DNA of 64,000 nt from Phycisphaerales bacterium UBA5793 (GCA_002418285.1 DIDT01000037.1:1-64000); one strand, 5' to 3'; counted from the stretch's first letter, positions 29,201 through 36,702 are shown. The notes: generated by a model from the letters alone, not told the origin. Program-made: numbers and translations.

Positions 29201-30973
29201 CAGAGCGGTGACGAGAATCACGTCAAGTGCATCGATGGGCACGATGTCCGGCGCCACGAATGTCGAGCCGTCGCTTGGCGTGAGCAACTGGCTCGCCAGC
29301 GTGCGCAGCGGCGCGGCAATGCGACTCGCCTGTCCGGGCGACACCGTAATTTGGCGCGTCTCGCGCTCGATGGGCAGCGCGGACTCGACCGTCGTAAGCA
29401 GCTGTTGCCAGCGGGTAATCGCGTCGCGACGACCGATGAGCGTGATGACGTTGGACTCGGGATCGCGCTCGACCTCGATCTGCGCCATTGGATCAGTTTC
29501 GGGCGAGCCGGCTTCGCGGCCATACAGGTCGGAAACGCGCTCGAGCACATCATCCGCATCGCCGCGAGCGAGTCGAATGATGCGTACCTCGCGCGGCCGA
29601 TCGGCGGGTTCGACGTCAATCGTCTGCGCAAGCAGGCGCACCTGCTCCACATCCGAAGTCGGACCGACGATAATGAGCGAGCGGCCGTCAGGTGACGGCA
29701 GCGTGCTCACCAGGCGCGTCTGACGTGGGGTCATCAGTGCCTTGAGCGCCTGCTGCACGCTGTTGGGGGCTGCGTAGTGAAGCGGGATAACCGAGGCCGA
29801 TCGGGCGAAGTTGACCGGATCATCCCCCCCGCCATCCACTTCCTTGAGCAGATCGACGGCGCGTTCAATGTCAATCGCCGCGCCGACGATCGTGACGCGA
29901 TTCAGTTCATCCAGCGGCAACACCACCGGCCGCTCATTGTTCTTCATCGGCCGGAAGAGTTCATTGAGCATCTGTGCCGCTTCGCGACTGGAGATGCGAC
30001 CCAGGTTAATCGTCGTCATGTCCGTGCCGTCGGCGCCCTGCTGCCCGGGCACGTCGAGCATGGCGATCATGTCTTCCAGCGTATCGAGACGACCGGTTGG
30101 GCCTTTGGAGATGATGGTGTTGGTTCGATTGTCCGGCTGGATGCGCAGACCGGCCAGGTCGTCTTCCTCCAGCTTGACCTGTTGGCCCTGCTGGTTGATG
30201 ACATACTTCACCACGCGCTCGCTCATCAGCACTTTGAGCGTGTCCACAAGCGCGGTCGCCTGGGCATGCTTGATCGGGAAGATGCGCACCTGGTCCTGGT
30301 AGTCGCCAGCGCTGTCGAGTGCATCGACGATGGTTTGCAGACGGCGAATCTGCCCCGCGGTCTCGGTGATGAGCATTGCATTCTGCTGTGGCAGTGGCGT
30401 GATGCCGCCGTAGGCGCCAACGAGCGACTTCAGCCGTTCGGACAACTCGTTGGCGGTTATGTTCTGCAGCGGAACCAGAACGGTGACGAGTTGTTCGTTG
30501 GTCACATCGCCGGGGATCGTGCCGGCCAGATAGGTCGGGCCGGGGTTGGTTTTGTCGAACGTGCCAAGGTAGAGGAATTCACCCTCGCGCGACAGGGTCA
30601 CACCCTTGGTCTGCAGAATGATGTTGAGGATGCGCAGCGCTTCGGAGTAGGTATAGGAATCGGGGGAGAAGTACGTCAGCGTTCCTTTGGGCGGCTCGAC
30701 CCTGGCAATGACCGGCAGACCGACGGCGCGACTGAAAAAGTCGACCACCTCGCTGTAGGGGACATCCTTGAAGTTGAACTGCATGACCGGCTCGGCTGGT
30801 GCAGGCTGCGATGTGGAAGGCGGCGCGGTGCTCGGCGCTTCATTCACAGTCGCCTCTGTCGGCGTTTCGACAGGAGGCGCCGGCTCATCCTGACCGTGGG
30901 CCAGCGGCGCGATGCCGAAGGCGACAAGAGTTGCGGCGTGCAACAGGAAAAACCTGATGCTGTTTTGCAGCAT
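20246..30973 (-). CDS. Giant secretin (GspD/PilQ type) with about 37 N-domains
   Basis: 3,575 residues; ordinary secretins have 600-800. Signal peptide 1-27. Pro/Thr-rich linker to about 63. An N0 domain at about 64-138 (VMQFNFKDVPYSEVVDFF). From about 159 to 3273 there are about 37 units of some 70-110 residues, each with a strand like VRIIPL, a helix containing A..V...L, a second strand with (T)NSLIV(S/V)A and a helix ending in ...LD, which is the NolW/secretin N1 pattern. Residues 3274-3507 form the pore domain (PQVLISVMLAEVTLDSDEQW, LEVLSRPQILVNNN, VKDGQTVVIGGL, VPFFGDIPILGLPFR, EFLVVITPHVV). The tail is charged. The reading frame is unbroken over 10.7 kb. It follows the pilus-type assembly genes and overlaps the lipoprotein gene. 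A trans-periplasmic channel of unusual length is the natural inference. Confidence 0.95.
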   Translation of the reverse strand: MLQNSIRFFLLHAATLVAFGIAPLAHGQDEPAPPVETPTEATVNEAPSTAPPSTSQPAPAEPVMQFNFKDVPYSEVVDFFSRAVGLPVIARVEPPKGTLTYFSPDSYTYSEALRILNIILQTKGVTLSREGEFLYLGTFDKTNPGPTYLAGTIPGDVTNEQLVTVLVPLQNITANELSERLKSLVGAYGGITPLPQQNAMLITETAGQIRRLQTIVDALDSAGDYQDQVRIFPIKHAQATALVDTLKVLMSERVVKYVINQQGQQVKLEEDDLAGLRIQPDNRTNTIISKGPTGRLDTLEDMIAMLDVPGQQGADGTDMTTINLGRISSREAAQMLNELFRPMKNNERPVVLPLDELNRVTIVGAAIDIERAVDLLKEVDGGGDDPVNFARSASVIPLHYAAPNSVQQALKALMTPRQTRLVSTLPSPDGRSLIIVGPTSDVEQVRLLAQTIDVEPADRPREVRIIRLARGDADDVLERVSDLYGREAGSPETDPMAQIEVERDPESNVITLIGRRDAITRWQQLLTTVESALPIERETRQITVSPGQASRIAAPLRTLASQLLTPSDGSTFVAPDIVPIDALDVILVTALPEQAPVIDSIIKTLDERRTRDVQFRVVNIGNADAAQILTHADQIYSEQRQADPTLGDVKVDHDATAGVLYVVADAPAMNRYMAILTQLQQTLGTGRDVRLIALQNVDAAKAASFLNDLVSASKSFQGGTIGPAPLVEVVEATNSLLVAAQPSQHQIIQAIVKEFDQPRNGDETVELQVFNLVQAKAGNVAPAIQTLLKARQGAGESRRPASVTAEESTNSIVVAASTDEMREIETLISRLDSGQSGDQPQVRTVFLKNAQAERVAPMVEQLLQGEKMDQWMRFDFIRRGWQLPDLGPDVRVAAEPRLNAVVVSAPTSVLNLAEEMVRQLDVDPGTTATGPARSIRVLPLLNAKAQDVAANLQAVLDDETGAGSVTPPVIRVDTGSNCLIVRGTPDQFTVIERIVNDLENATITASREVRMIPIDRSRADAAQTAETLRRLLEQRSGARVEIISVDELIRRQKEKDEKAGDDGARLESNGADLASIPNTMLRAPSITEWLATTLVASIVSLDPPADEPDIIIAVDEESNSLIVVGSPQANKRLADLAEQIQSQLPGLPEQIHYIALDERANANQVANTVNSLINQMRRRGAAGGLTGEVAVIPDQPGSGLIVSANDIDFEIIGRVLVAMNRFTPIEDAPPLTILETQSASPSRLKQIIDQIIIGGDPTRRDRIVIVPDDPSQLLLIRANEEDLQAIQDVVKEVDRFETKELPIRAIKLQRADAQRAATALQQFFEDRARLNQRPGQPRPPRRISVVGDQRSSTVFVAASDADFAEMQDLLTAFDAPSEAQDLKYEIIPLKFAKADDISQIVSSMGWELTYDDNLGRWGGRSESRGKISIQADRRTNSLVVSGTGENFDLIENVIRALDAPADQKAARSVRILKIDNGDVGVISRAVRESYGASNQNSWWYYPPDPDEVKIISDPDNKLLIVSGRESDLDGIASFVAELDKASLRPDQTIEILTLAHARPSDVTQSLIRFFNDRARAANLPDPGITMTPANDSGKIVVSASAVQIATIRDLLASIDVPSEGDDRSFRLHVLEFGDANEAMRTLRDLFPTRSEPVARQVLITADARTNSIVISAPEDRFNEIDAVLAMVDAPPAGTVKLIQTFALANARAPEVAQVLTDAFDLTRQPPRGGRARNIQQEVTRFMLEGQEEGAQPIEIDARITANTRNNAVIVVATPESMPLIARFVGELDEAPVKSVREYRIYPLENIVASDVRMTLSTLLSQRGAGSSGDPAPTVSTSPRDNSLIIAATAEQHSEVEQILKQIDLPAKTVRTTEFVPLKFAQAQKVAQALDVFYGRYAFEADTPSKQNVSIVPDPASNSLVISAEEGEWPGIRELIAKLDGEEYDTTLQLEVIALRYADSSSVSTAINQAFAPQIEPRRGGDQGGRRPNADQGNGGDNAPRILVDDTDVVRAAAEPLTNSIIVSASRRNLEKIRAIVTNLDVADYAKLPPAQLIPLNEAKAADVAATLTSMYGDERGGGGRRSGRKTVVITADAASNTIIVRAEAEEFSQIEALARAIEQTSRKEGMTVRVLSLAKASAPRVAEAIRQTFAATAKSMDEPLAIEVDSVANSLVIASSARLYSQIAEVVEELDRLGPAGGQQIFVVPVENVSPEEMKRILESLDLDKQRQGATGILGEPLKVSVLPGRRALAVVGNPGDRERILSIIAALDAAPDFAQAQVRLIELHQAEAGAVSTIIRDMLKPGEQHANTPMAAAIKEQVRRLSLRRDGALQGDLDLDLTQPIRVLPAPNVNGILISSTPANCESLEEIVRMFDKLPVTEAVTLRLFPLSNISATMMKSIAQDLFSQGRKLATQPGSKVEGRPQTEVGGALLEEVAMTVDERTNTLIVAGREASVALVEVLIDKLDSDIAAKWVEPRVLLLRHADADELAAALDEVLVRGQATGPEAQAMQKQVGRLRIAKRGGGPDEMVDADLFVPMTRLVIRPDAKLNALIVVGTPENIDAVGELVAMLDVPAAAPSSAVRIYPLGHATASRVASILTGLFDRQAQTGAIRDEDRLAVQADERTNSLIITTSPRSFAVAEMLLRSLDTEQTAELHDIRMIRLSNASATIIAPLIQRLMDSRLERLRQTEPETADQQQAVIVADSRTNSLLVTAGNESYEVIEQLANALENTRGSTANDVQIVPLSRGNAAKVADTIQRVMDRQYADLPNELSAREKPLILTDSRTNSLLVTASAEDLKRIHELVKQLENAPFNPALSLHVIPVTGQRVETLAPRLTTLMRERERSLGESAGVQDRTVIEADIATNSLIVAGSDENLEIIRGLITTLGDAENFAATGAEVEIITLRNSRADRMVDQLNALYVTEANRTRGAGTIRVSPDMRLNAIAISAPAADIASIRNLINELESTQVTDVREIQMIPLKAANAIEIVPLLENVLSGGRRGATNQDQATIIRFIRDTAREKLGPKPEGEPTEAEVSLAVREAIRFTPDLRTNSIVVSAPSSSMRMIRELIDELDSSETGSKRVRIFELVNSDAVQMAELLGQLFNLRDQGLILRPRDDDPNAAPSLPDPNVVATFNDTELVTATDERQQLSMTVDPRTNSLIVSGTPRYLDLVEEVITELDSKIGTRREEKVYPLRNARAVDVAQALNTFLTQEQERILRTLGPDRAGSILQQLEREVSVVGVTESNTLMISASPRYMEKIQGIIDELDKNPPQVLISVMLAEVTLDSDEQWGMDLTVGPFRGDRVTASSSFGLAAATLSGLGVPNLSVSTDDLELLVRALEAQGRLEVLSRPQILVNNNVNANFQVGQNIGIVEDVQVSDNGTARSNVARQDIGIILDVLPSISPDRFVRMEVKPEISSLSARTTQISEDFQAPIIDTRKVDTVVTVKDGQTVVIGGLFSTRTETRNQKVPFFGDIPILGLPFRTRLHRREKTEFLVVITPHVVNSVEDAKKYTDDAIIDMTVPKETKDQIRSGRIDPSLWIEQGTGKKKTGEDRKRDEQMITEPDPAKEDKQ
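21155..30499 (-). repeat. Array of about 37 tandem secretin N1-type domain repeats (protein level)
   Basis: The repeats are visible in the protein, not as near-identical DNA, so they are old or fast-diverging. Typical unit ends are TNSLIVSGTP, TNSIVVAAST, SNTLMISASP and LNAVVVSAPT, each followed by about 18 residues of helix ending in LD. Mean spacing is about 84 residues (about 3,115 residues over 37 units by eye; the count could be off by one or two). Some units carry inserts: about 70 residues near 27660-27860, a Gly/Arg-rich one near 25000, and long charged ones near 23400 and 24000 that resemble each other. Confidence 0.85.
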
Positions 30974-31057
30974 GGCGCATCCACTCCTTCACTCAAACCA
31001 CCCCCGAAGGGGTCCGCCCGCTGGAGGGCGACATGATCATCATCGCGTGCCGACAGT

Positions 31058-32020
31058 CTACTGGTTTACCGGTCGCCGGTCTCCAAGACTCTGTCCGATT
31101 TCAACATAGAACTTTGATCCTTCGATGCTGACGACCGCCTGGGTGTGGGAAATCTCCTCAACCTGGGCTTCGAGAATGCGGTCTCCCGAGCGCAGTTGCC
31201 GCGATTCGCTCGTCTTCTGGTTCTTGAGCCAGAGTTCCGGCTGCTGGTCGATCCAGACGATCCCCGTCACGACCCAGTCGCTCCAGGGAATCGGCGGTGC
31301 CTTCGCCACGATGACGTCTGGCTTTGCTTCCGGCTTGACCGGAGGTGCGGGATCCGGCGGTGCCGGAGGCGCGCGGAACACATTTTTGCCGCTGACTGAC
31401 GCGTACATCGAAGCCAGCGACACATCGGGCTGCGGCTGAGCCGGAGGATCGGCGTCCGGAAGGATCACCGTGCTCAGCGAGACTGAAACGTCCACAACTT
31501 CGCCTGCTCGACGAGGGCGAAGCGTGAACCGCTCGATGCGCTTGATGTATGGCTCGGCGGAGATGATCTCCAGAGCGCGAACCGCCTGTTCATAAGTCCC
31601 CTGACCACTGAAGTCGGCGCTCAGCGTGTAGAAGTCGGCCTGAGCGGTCAGCTTCCTCCACGCTTTGTCACTCGAGGCAGACTTGACCGGCGAAGCAACC
31701 GACTTGGCCGTCGCCGTCGAGACCCGCAGGTCTGTCAACCCGATACCATGCCCAATAGTGTTGAGTCTCTCGCGAAGGATGCTCACCGTCTGTTCGGACG
31801 TCCCCGCCAGAGTGCGAGCTGCAACATCGCGCAGGGCGCGGCGCTGACTGACTTCCTTGTTGATGACGTCCTGCCGACTTGCGATTCGTTGCTTCGCGGC
31901 ATCGATGCGATTGAGCAAATCGCGCCGGGGTGCAAAGTACGTTTGGTCGGCCATAGACCACAGCAGCCAGGCCGCGGCAACGCCGACAATCGAGAAGATG
32001 ATGAGGCGCGAGCGGGTCAT
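31058..32020 (-). CDS. PilO/GspM-like protein fused to a PilP/GspC-like domain
   Basis: 320 residues. Short cytoplasmic N-terminus, one membrane helix (residues 5-22), coiled coil to about 90 and a ferredoxin-like periplasmic domain at about 115-190 (TLSADFSGQGTYEQAVRALE), which is the PilO/GspM arrangement. After a Pro-rich linker (about 200-238) comes a small beta domain (WVVTGIVWIDQQPELWLKN, ... HTQAVVSIEGSKFYVEIGQ), resembling the PilP/GspC homology region that binds secretin N0. It would thus combine an inner-membrane alignment subunit with the link to the secretin. The start overlaps the preceding gene's stop (ATGA), and the secretin follows 84 bp later. Confidence 0.75.
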   Translation of the reverse strand: MTRSRLIIFSIVGVAAAWLLWSMADQTYFAPRRDLLNRIDAAKQRIASRQDVINKEVSQRRALRDVAARTLAGTSEQTVSILRERLNTIGHGIGLTDLRVSTATAKSVASPVKSASSDKAWRKLTAQADFYTLSADFSGQGTYEQAVRALEIISAEPYIKRIERFTLRPRRAGEVVDVSVSLSTVILPDADPPAQPQPDVSLASMYASVSGKNVFRAPPAPPDPAPPVKPEAKPDVIVAKAPPIPWSDWVVTGIVWIDQQPELWLKNQKTSESRQLRSGDRILEAQVEEISHTQAVVSIEGSKFYVEIGQSLGDRRPVNQ

Positions 32021-33738
32021 CCACCACCTCCCGGCCGTGCTCTGCGGCGCCCACGCCCAGCGGGGGGTGGGGTCGCCTTTTCGGGAGCCGACTGCTCAAC
32101 GGACTGAGCGGAGACTTCGGGAATCGGCACTGACGCAGTCGATTCGACTCTCGATTCCGCATCAGGTGGCATCACAACCGGGGCCTCGGCAACCACCGGT
32201 GCGGGGCTGGCGTCGACACTGGCCAGCGGACGTTGCCCATCCTTATAAGGGGTCAGCAGCGATGTCAGCAGCTTCAGGCCGAACGCCTGGGTATACGTCT
32301 TGTCGTTCGATGAGGTGTCAGCAACGATGGGTTGCGTGGTGTAGGCATCAACATCCACGAACGTGGTCCTGATTGCATCGGCGATCGGGCGACTGACCGC
32401 AGCTCCGCTGAACTGGATCTGCGCCGTGGAGATGGGGACGGACCACTTCCTGTCCTTCCACCTGATCACCGGATCGCTCATTGAGGCGCCCAGCGAGCCA
32501 AGGATTGCCTGATCGGTCGGCGGTAGATGCTCAGAGATAAAAGCCAGGTGGTCGAGCCAGTCGAAGTGCGCCTCCTCCCATCGCTGCAGATGTTCGAGGC
32601 GAAGTCGATCGTGCTCAATCCGAAAGTAATCAGGCAGCAAGTCGTCCGCCTGCTTGTTAAGTATGTTCAGGTCGTCGTCGAGACTCTGCAGATGCATGTT
32701 GCCGGCAGTCCAGATCGAGCCAAGCACTATGACCACTGCGGCAACGGCGGCCAACACGCGCTGCCGACGTTGCGCCGCGATGTCAGGCGCTTCTTTGGGT
32801 TTGTTGAAATTGACGCCGTCAAGGCGCTCCACGGCCTCCAGACCAACTCCGACGAGCGGCCAACTTGAAGCCAGTGTGGATGAGTCGCCCTGCACCTTTG
32901 GATGACTGAGCAGCACTTCGGTGGGTCGGTCCAGCGCCGAACGCACTTCAGACGCCACACCCCCAGCCAGGCCGTCCGTGCCGATGATGACGATGTGCTC
33001 AACATCGGGTGACTCCTCGGTCGCGCGGTAGCTCATCCACGAGCGTTTGGCTTCCGTGGCGAGTCGCCGGGCCTCTTCATGCCGATCCACCTTTTCTGAG
33101 GTTGAGATGACCTCCGCGGCGCGCGCGAAACGCACCTTCCCGTCACAGGCAACGACGAGCTCGACTTCGCCATACCGACGGAGGTCGATCGCCAACAGTG
33201 ACCCGCTGCGCTGGCGCGACAGATCGGCGACCAGTGCTCCCGTCGCAAGTGGGCGCAAGGCGATGCGGTCGATCTTCAATCCACCCGCTTTTGCCAGCGC
33301 GTCGTAGCGCTCGATCAACTCGTGGCGAACCGCCGCGGCCATCACTTCCGACTGTCCCTCCGACTCGCTGAGTACGGCGTAATCAATGATCGAGCCATTC
33401 GCCGGGAACGGCAGCTGACCGGCCATTTTGATCGCGACCATGCCCGGTAGCTCATCGACGCGCGTCGAGGGTAGAGTGAGGTGCTTGAGCCCCACGGACT
33501 GGCGCGGCACGACGAAAACAATCGGCCCGCGACCAAAGTGATTTTCTTCAAGCGTGCGCGCGATCCACTTGCCGAGCCACTCGTCATCAGTCGTTTCGAT
33601 GTCGGGAGGAATGTCGAGACAGACTTGCGCGCCGACCTTGACGCCCGAGCGCGAGACCGACAAATGCACAGCCGTGAACTGGTCACTTGAGAGATCGACG
33701 GCGGTAAAGCGGCGTACGGAACCGCGCGAGGCGAACAT
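32017..33738 (-). CDS. PilM-PilN fusion (GspL-like assembly protein)
   Basis: 573 residues. Residues 1-310 have the actin-like PilM/GspL cytoplasmic fold (TAVDLSSDQFTAVHL at the start, then LPFPANGSIIDYAVL, LLAIDLRRYGEVELVV, HIVIIGTDGLAGG). One membrane helix at about 327-347 (VLAAVAAVVIVLGSIW) is followed by a coiled coil and a periplasmic ferredoxin-like domain as in PilN. The C-terminal 90 residues are Pro/Ala/Glu-rich and end in an Arg/Gly tail. In type IV pili PilM and PilN are separate; GspL joins them as here. It would recruit the assembly ATPase. It starts 2 nt after the GspK gene ends. Confidence 0.78.
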   Translation of the reverse strand: MFASRGSVRRFTAVDLSSDQFTAVHLSVSRSGVKVGAQVCLDIPPDIETTDDEWLGKWIARTLEENHFGRGPIVFVVPRQSVGLKHLTLPSTRVDELPGMVAIKMAGQLPFPANGSIIDYAVLSESEGQSEVMAAAVRHELIERYDALAKAGGLKIDRIALRPLATGALVADLSRQRSGSLLAIDLRRYGEVELVVACDGKVRFARAAEVISTSEKVDRHEEARRLATEAKRSWMSYRATEESPDVEHIVIIGTDGLAGGVASEVRSALDRPTEVLLSHPKVQGDSSTLASSWPLVGVGLEAVERLDGVNFNKPKEAPDIAAQRRQRVLAAVAAVVIVLGSIWTAGNMHLQSLDDDLNILNKQADDLLPDYFRIEHDRLRLEHLQRWEEAHFDWLDHLAFISEHLPPTDQAILGSLGASMSDPVIRWKDRKWSVPISTAQIQFSGAAVSRPIADAIRTTFVDVDAYTTQPIVADTSSNDKTYTQAFGLKLLTSLLTPYKDGQRPLASVDASPAPVVAEAPVVMPPDAESRVESTASVPIPEVSAQSVEQSAPEKATPPPAGRGRRRARPGGGG

Positions 33739-33740
33739 AA

Positions 33741-35372
33741 CTAGCGATCTCCTGTCCAGCGTCCGATCGGTTTGACGCGCGGGGTCGACGGCGGTTGGCT
33801 GCTGCTTTCAGCCGGTGGTGAGTTGCCCTCTCCCCGCCCATCGTAGGAACTCGGAGCCGTAGGCGCGGCCGAGCCTCCATCATCGGGATTGTCGAAAGAA
33901 GCCGGGTCAACCAATCGACCCGACGCGTCGCGGCGCGACGTAAATGGCGAGGACGGCTCAGCCGAGGCGGAATCCGAGTTCGCTTCCACCGAGTTCTCAT
34001 CATCCGCAGTCGCCTCGTCTTCATCCTTTATCGGGGCGGGTGGGATCAGGTCGCGAAGCGCGATCACCGTTTCAAGCATCGTGACTTCGCGCAGGTAGGC
34101 CACGCGCGGCTGAGGCGCGGACAGGTCAATGACCGCCTCATAAACGCATTCAGACGCCACATCCGTGCGATCGCCCTCGCCGGTCAGTACGCGGCCGAGC
34201 ACGCGAACCCGCCATGCCGAGGTGCGCCATGTGAGACGGGGCGCTGCGGCGATCCACTGCTCAGGCGTCATCGCGCCCGAGTTCACCAGCCACGACACGC
34301 CGGTGCGTTCGCGGGCGCTGAGACTTTCGCGTGCCGCCACGACGGCAGTGGCGAGGTCGGCATCCATGCCCGGAAGAGCCGAGAGCACCTCCATCGGGGC
34401 GCGATTGAGATCGACGTGCCCCTGCGCAAAGTGCTGGTCGTCAAGACAGAAGCCATCGATGTACTCATCGGGTTTGCCTTCATCCATGTCAGCCTGGGAG
34501 AGCAGCGAGTACCACATCTTCTGATCGATCACCAGATCCGGCTCGTTCTCGCGAAACCTCCGGACAGTCTCGGCGAGTTCTTCCCCATAGCGCCGCGCCA
34601 CGCGACGATGCATGCTGTCGTCGTACTTCGCATTCAGGTTGATGCGATATCGCCCGGTGGATTGAAGCACCGGCTCGATGCTGTACACCGTCAGCACATC
34701 CGCCAACCCGCGCGGCGCCGGTCCGCCCACGCCGCGATCGAGGTAGCGCAGGCGTCGCTCAAACTGCGCTTCGGGATCGGACGCGTCCGTCGCTGCCCGC
34801 TGGATCTGCACCTTGTCGAGCGGCCCCCAGAGCCTCTCGGGAGTGATGCCCTCGACCTCAAGAAGATCGGCAATCGAATCGAAGCGTTTCCCGGCTCGCG
34901 CGTCGCGTGCTTCCACAACGGCTGCAGCCAACTCCGGCATAAGCATGTCACCGAGCCGAGAGAGCGACGCAGCGTCGGCCATGTTGATGTCAAGCTTGCA
35001 GGATTCTGACGCGATCAACTCATCGTCGAGTCCGATCGGCAGCAGATAGACCATGCCGCGCTCCGTCTCCGTGCCATAGAGGCTCCAGTTGTCGGAGATC
35101 TGTGGATCGCGCCCGTCGAGCAGATCCTGGCGCTGGCGGTCCAGTTCCGCCATGACCGCTTGCACGCCAGACCACGCCAGTGCGTGCGCCTGAGATGTGC
35201 GGCCGACGAGGGCAGCGCTGCGCATCTCGGCCCTCCCAAGAAATGAAAGACTCGTCATGATCAGCGCGGCGCCGCTGATGATGACAAACACGACCAGCAG
35301 AATCACCCCGCGCCGCTGTGAGGCCGCACGAGACGGATGCTTCTGTCGTGAGTTCGCGTGTCGAAGGGTCAT
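33741..35372 (-). CDS. GspK-like minor pseudopilin
   Basis: 543 residues; GspK is usually about 330. A basic leader is followed by the prepilin site RRG-VILLVVFVIIS, which lacks Glu at +5, the known GspK exception because this subunit caps the pseudopilus tip. Helix to about 75, then the GspK saposin-like/helix-hairpin region: INMADAASLSRLGD, RFDSIADLLEVEGI, later DLNRAPMEVLSALPG and ATAVVAARES. The last 110 residues are acidic, Ser/Pro-rich and probably disordered. The gene overlaps gspJ by 4 nt. Confidence 0.85.
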   Translation of the reverse strand: MTLRHANSRQKHPSRAASQRRGVILLVVFVIISGAALIMTSLSFLGRAEMRSAALVGRTSQAHALAWSGVQAVMAELDRQRQDLLDGRDPQISDNWSLYGTETERGMVYLLPIGLDDELIASESCKLDINMADAASLSRLGDMLMPELAAAVVEARDARAGKRFDSIADLLEVEGITPERLWGPLDKVQIQRAATDASDPEAQFERRLRYLDRGVGGPAPRGLADVLTVYSIEPVLQSTGRYRINLNAKYDDSMHRRVARRYGEELAETVRRFRENEPDLVIDQKMWYSLLSQADMDEGKPDEYIDGFCLDDQHFAQGHVDLNRAPMEVLSALPGMDADLATAVVAARESLSARERTGVSWLVNSGAMTPEQWIAAAPRLTWRTSAWRVRVLGRVLTGEGDRTDVASECVYEAVIDLSAPQPRVAYLREVTMLETVIALRDLIPPAPIKDEDEATADDENSVEANSDSASAEPSSPFTSRRDASGRLVDPASFDNPDDGGSAAPTAPSSYDGRGEGNSPPAESSSQPPSTPRVKPIGRWTGDR

Positions 35373-36205
35373 GGCGCGCCCCCCGCATCCAGGGGAGCCG
35401 GCGCATCGAAAGACCCATCCGGGTCATCGCTGTAGCTCCGGCCGTACTCGAAATCCGGCGCATCGGGAATGATGATCAACCGGACGCGATCAGGAGGCGG
35501 CCAGTCACGATGTGTCTCATCAGCCAGTTCGCGAGGTTCATCTGTGGAATCGGGGCTGGCCGGTTCGGGTGAGCCGAACATGGCCGCCAGCGGGTCGTCG
35601 GGCTCGTCCTCCATCGATCGCTCATCGGGGGGTGAAGCACTTGGATCCTGCGGCGGCGGGACGAACCAGATCGCGACTTCCACTGCGACCGGCAGGCGTT
35701 TGGTCGATCCGCTGTCGAAGCGATTGACCCAACTGCTGCCGTTGTGGTAGCGCCACTGCACGAAACCAAGATCATCGGCAATCGTGCTCCATGATGACTC
35801 CGCTGCGACGGCGCCCCGACTGGCCTCGAGTGTGCGACTCCCAGCATTCCAGCGATATTCACTTCGCTGCAAATCGCGCATCGCGATCGAGATTCCCTGC
35901 GTCTGCCCCATCGAACCGACGCTGCGACTCAGCAATCGAAGCGATGACTCGTCGCCAACGATTCCCACTCCCTGCCCCGCGTCGGCAGCCAGCGAAGTGT
36001 GCAGGTCCTGCTCAAGGCGATCGAGGAAGACTCGCACCGCCTGCGATTGCCGAATGTGCTTGCTGAGCCGATCGCGACTGGCAGTGAGATTCATGCCGAA
36101 GGCAAAAACCATGCCGACGAGGACGAGTAGCAGCGCCAGCGCCACGAGCGTCTCCATAAGCGTAAAGCCGCCGTGCCAGCGAGGTTGGAGTCGCACGCGT
36201 CTCAT
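35369..36205 (-). CDS. GspJ-like minor pseudopilin
   Basis: 278 residues. Prepilin leader of 14 residues ending in Gly-Gly before the cleaved sequence FTLMETLVALALLLVLVGM, with Phe +1 and Glu +5 as needed for prepilin peptidase and assembly. A beta-rich globular part follows (RVFLDRLEQDLHTSLA, LRLLSRSVGSMGQ, WRYHNGSSWVNRFD). The C-terminal 100 residues hold a Pro/Asp/Glu-rich insert and PDRVRLIIIPDAPDFEYG. Size, order between gspK and gspI, and the RLEQDL block support GspJ, although J and other minor pseudopilins diverge strongly. Confidence 0.8.
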   Translation of the reverse strand: MRRVRLQPRWHGGFTLMETLVALALLLVLVGMVFAFGMNLTASRDRLSKHIRQSQAVRVFLDRLEQDLHTSLAADAGQGVGIVGDESSLRLLSRSVGSMGQTQGISIAMRDLQRSEYRWNAGSRTLEASRGAVAAESSWSTIADDLGFVQWRYHNGSSWVNRFDSGSTKRLPVAVEVAIWFVPPPQDPSASPPDERSMEDEPDDPLAAMFGSPEPASPDSTDEPRELADETHRDWPPPDRVRLIIIPDAPDFEYGRSYSDDPDGSFDAPAPLDAGGAP

Positions 36206-36702
36206 CCGCCATTCCCCTGCAGCGGCGCCACCGTCGCGCCATCGAGCATCGGGTCGGACTCAAACTCATCCGGAGCCGACGCATTGAGGCGAATGAGTTG
36301 ATGCAGCACGGCCAGTTCGGCTTCATCGCCGGCTCGTCCTGCGCGAGCATCGAGAATTCGGATGGTCACATTGGTCAGCGGGCTGAATCGCGATGGCTCG
36401 GTCTCCACCGTGATCCGCCAACGAGCCGGCACGTCGGGAATCGCGTTCAGGCGAGCCGAATTGTCTTCGCTGAAGAGATCGACGCTCACCAACGTGTCGT
36501 TGAGCTGTTCCGCCGTGGCCAGTCCCGCTTCGAGGGCCGCCATTTTCGAGACCGCCAGATCAGAAGCGATCTGCCGATCGCGCGAGCGGGAGAGCGCCGC
36601 CGTCATGCTCGTGGTCGAGACGAGGATGATCGATCCGGCTGTCACAAACAACGAGAGCGCAATGAGGATCTCGAGCAGCAGAGCGCCGCGCCGGGCGATC
36701 AT
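36202..36702 (-). CDS. GspI-like minor pseudopilin
   Basis: 166 residues. Very short leader (MIARRG) and the prepilin helix ALLLEILIALSLFVTAGS, which has Glu at +5 but Ala rather than Phe at +1. A linker helix (IASDLAVSKMAALEAGLA) and a small beta domain containing RWRITVETEPSRFSPLTNVT follow, the usual GspI content. Start and stop both overlap the neighbouring pseudopilin genes by 4 nt, so it belongs to the same translationally coupled set. The I assignment rests on size and position. Confidence 0.78.
   Translation of the reverse strand: MIARRGALLLEILIALSLFVTAGSIILVSTTSMTAALSRSRDRQIASDLAVSKMAALEAGLATAEQLNDTLVSVDLFSEDNSARLNAIPDVPARWRITVETEPSRFSPLTNVTIRILDARAGRAGDEAELAVLHQLIRLNASAPDEFESDPMLDGATVAPLQGNGG

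Noticed and set aside
20246..30973. Giant secretin as an assembly artefact or recent tandem DNA amplification
   Set aside because: The repeats are well diverged at DNA level, the frame has no break, the domain order N0 - N1 units - pore is correct, and the genes on both sides overlap it properly. Collapsed or chimeric repeats would show near-identical copies.
29777..31036. Plus-strand frame of 419 codons at the start of the secretin gene
   Set aside because: Antisense to the signal peptide, N0 domain and first repeats of the secretin. Similar shadows occur along the whole gene because its codon bias leaves the mirror frames open.
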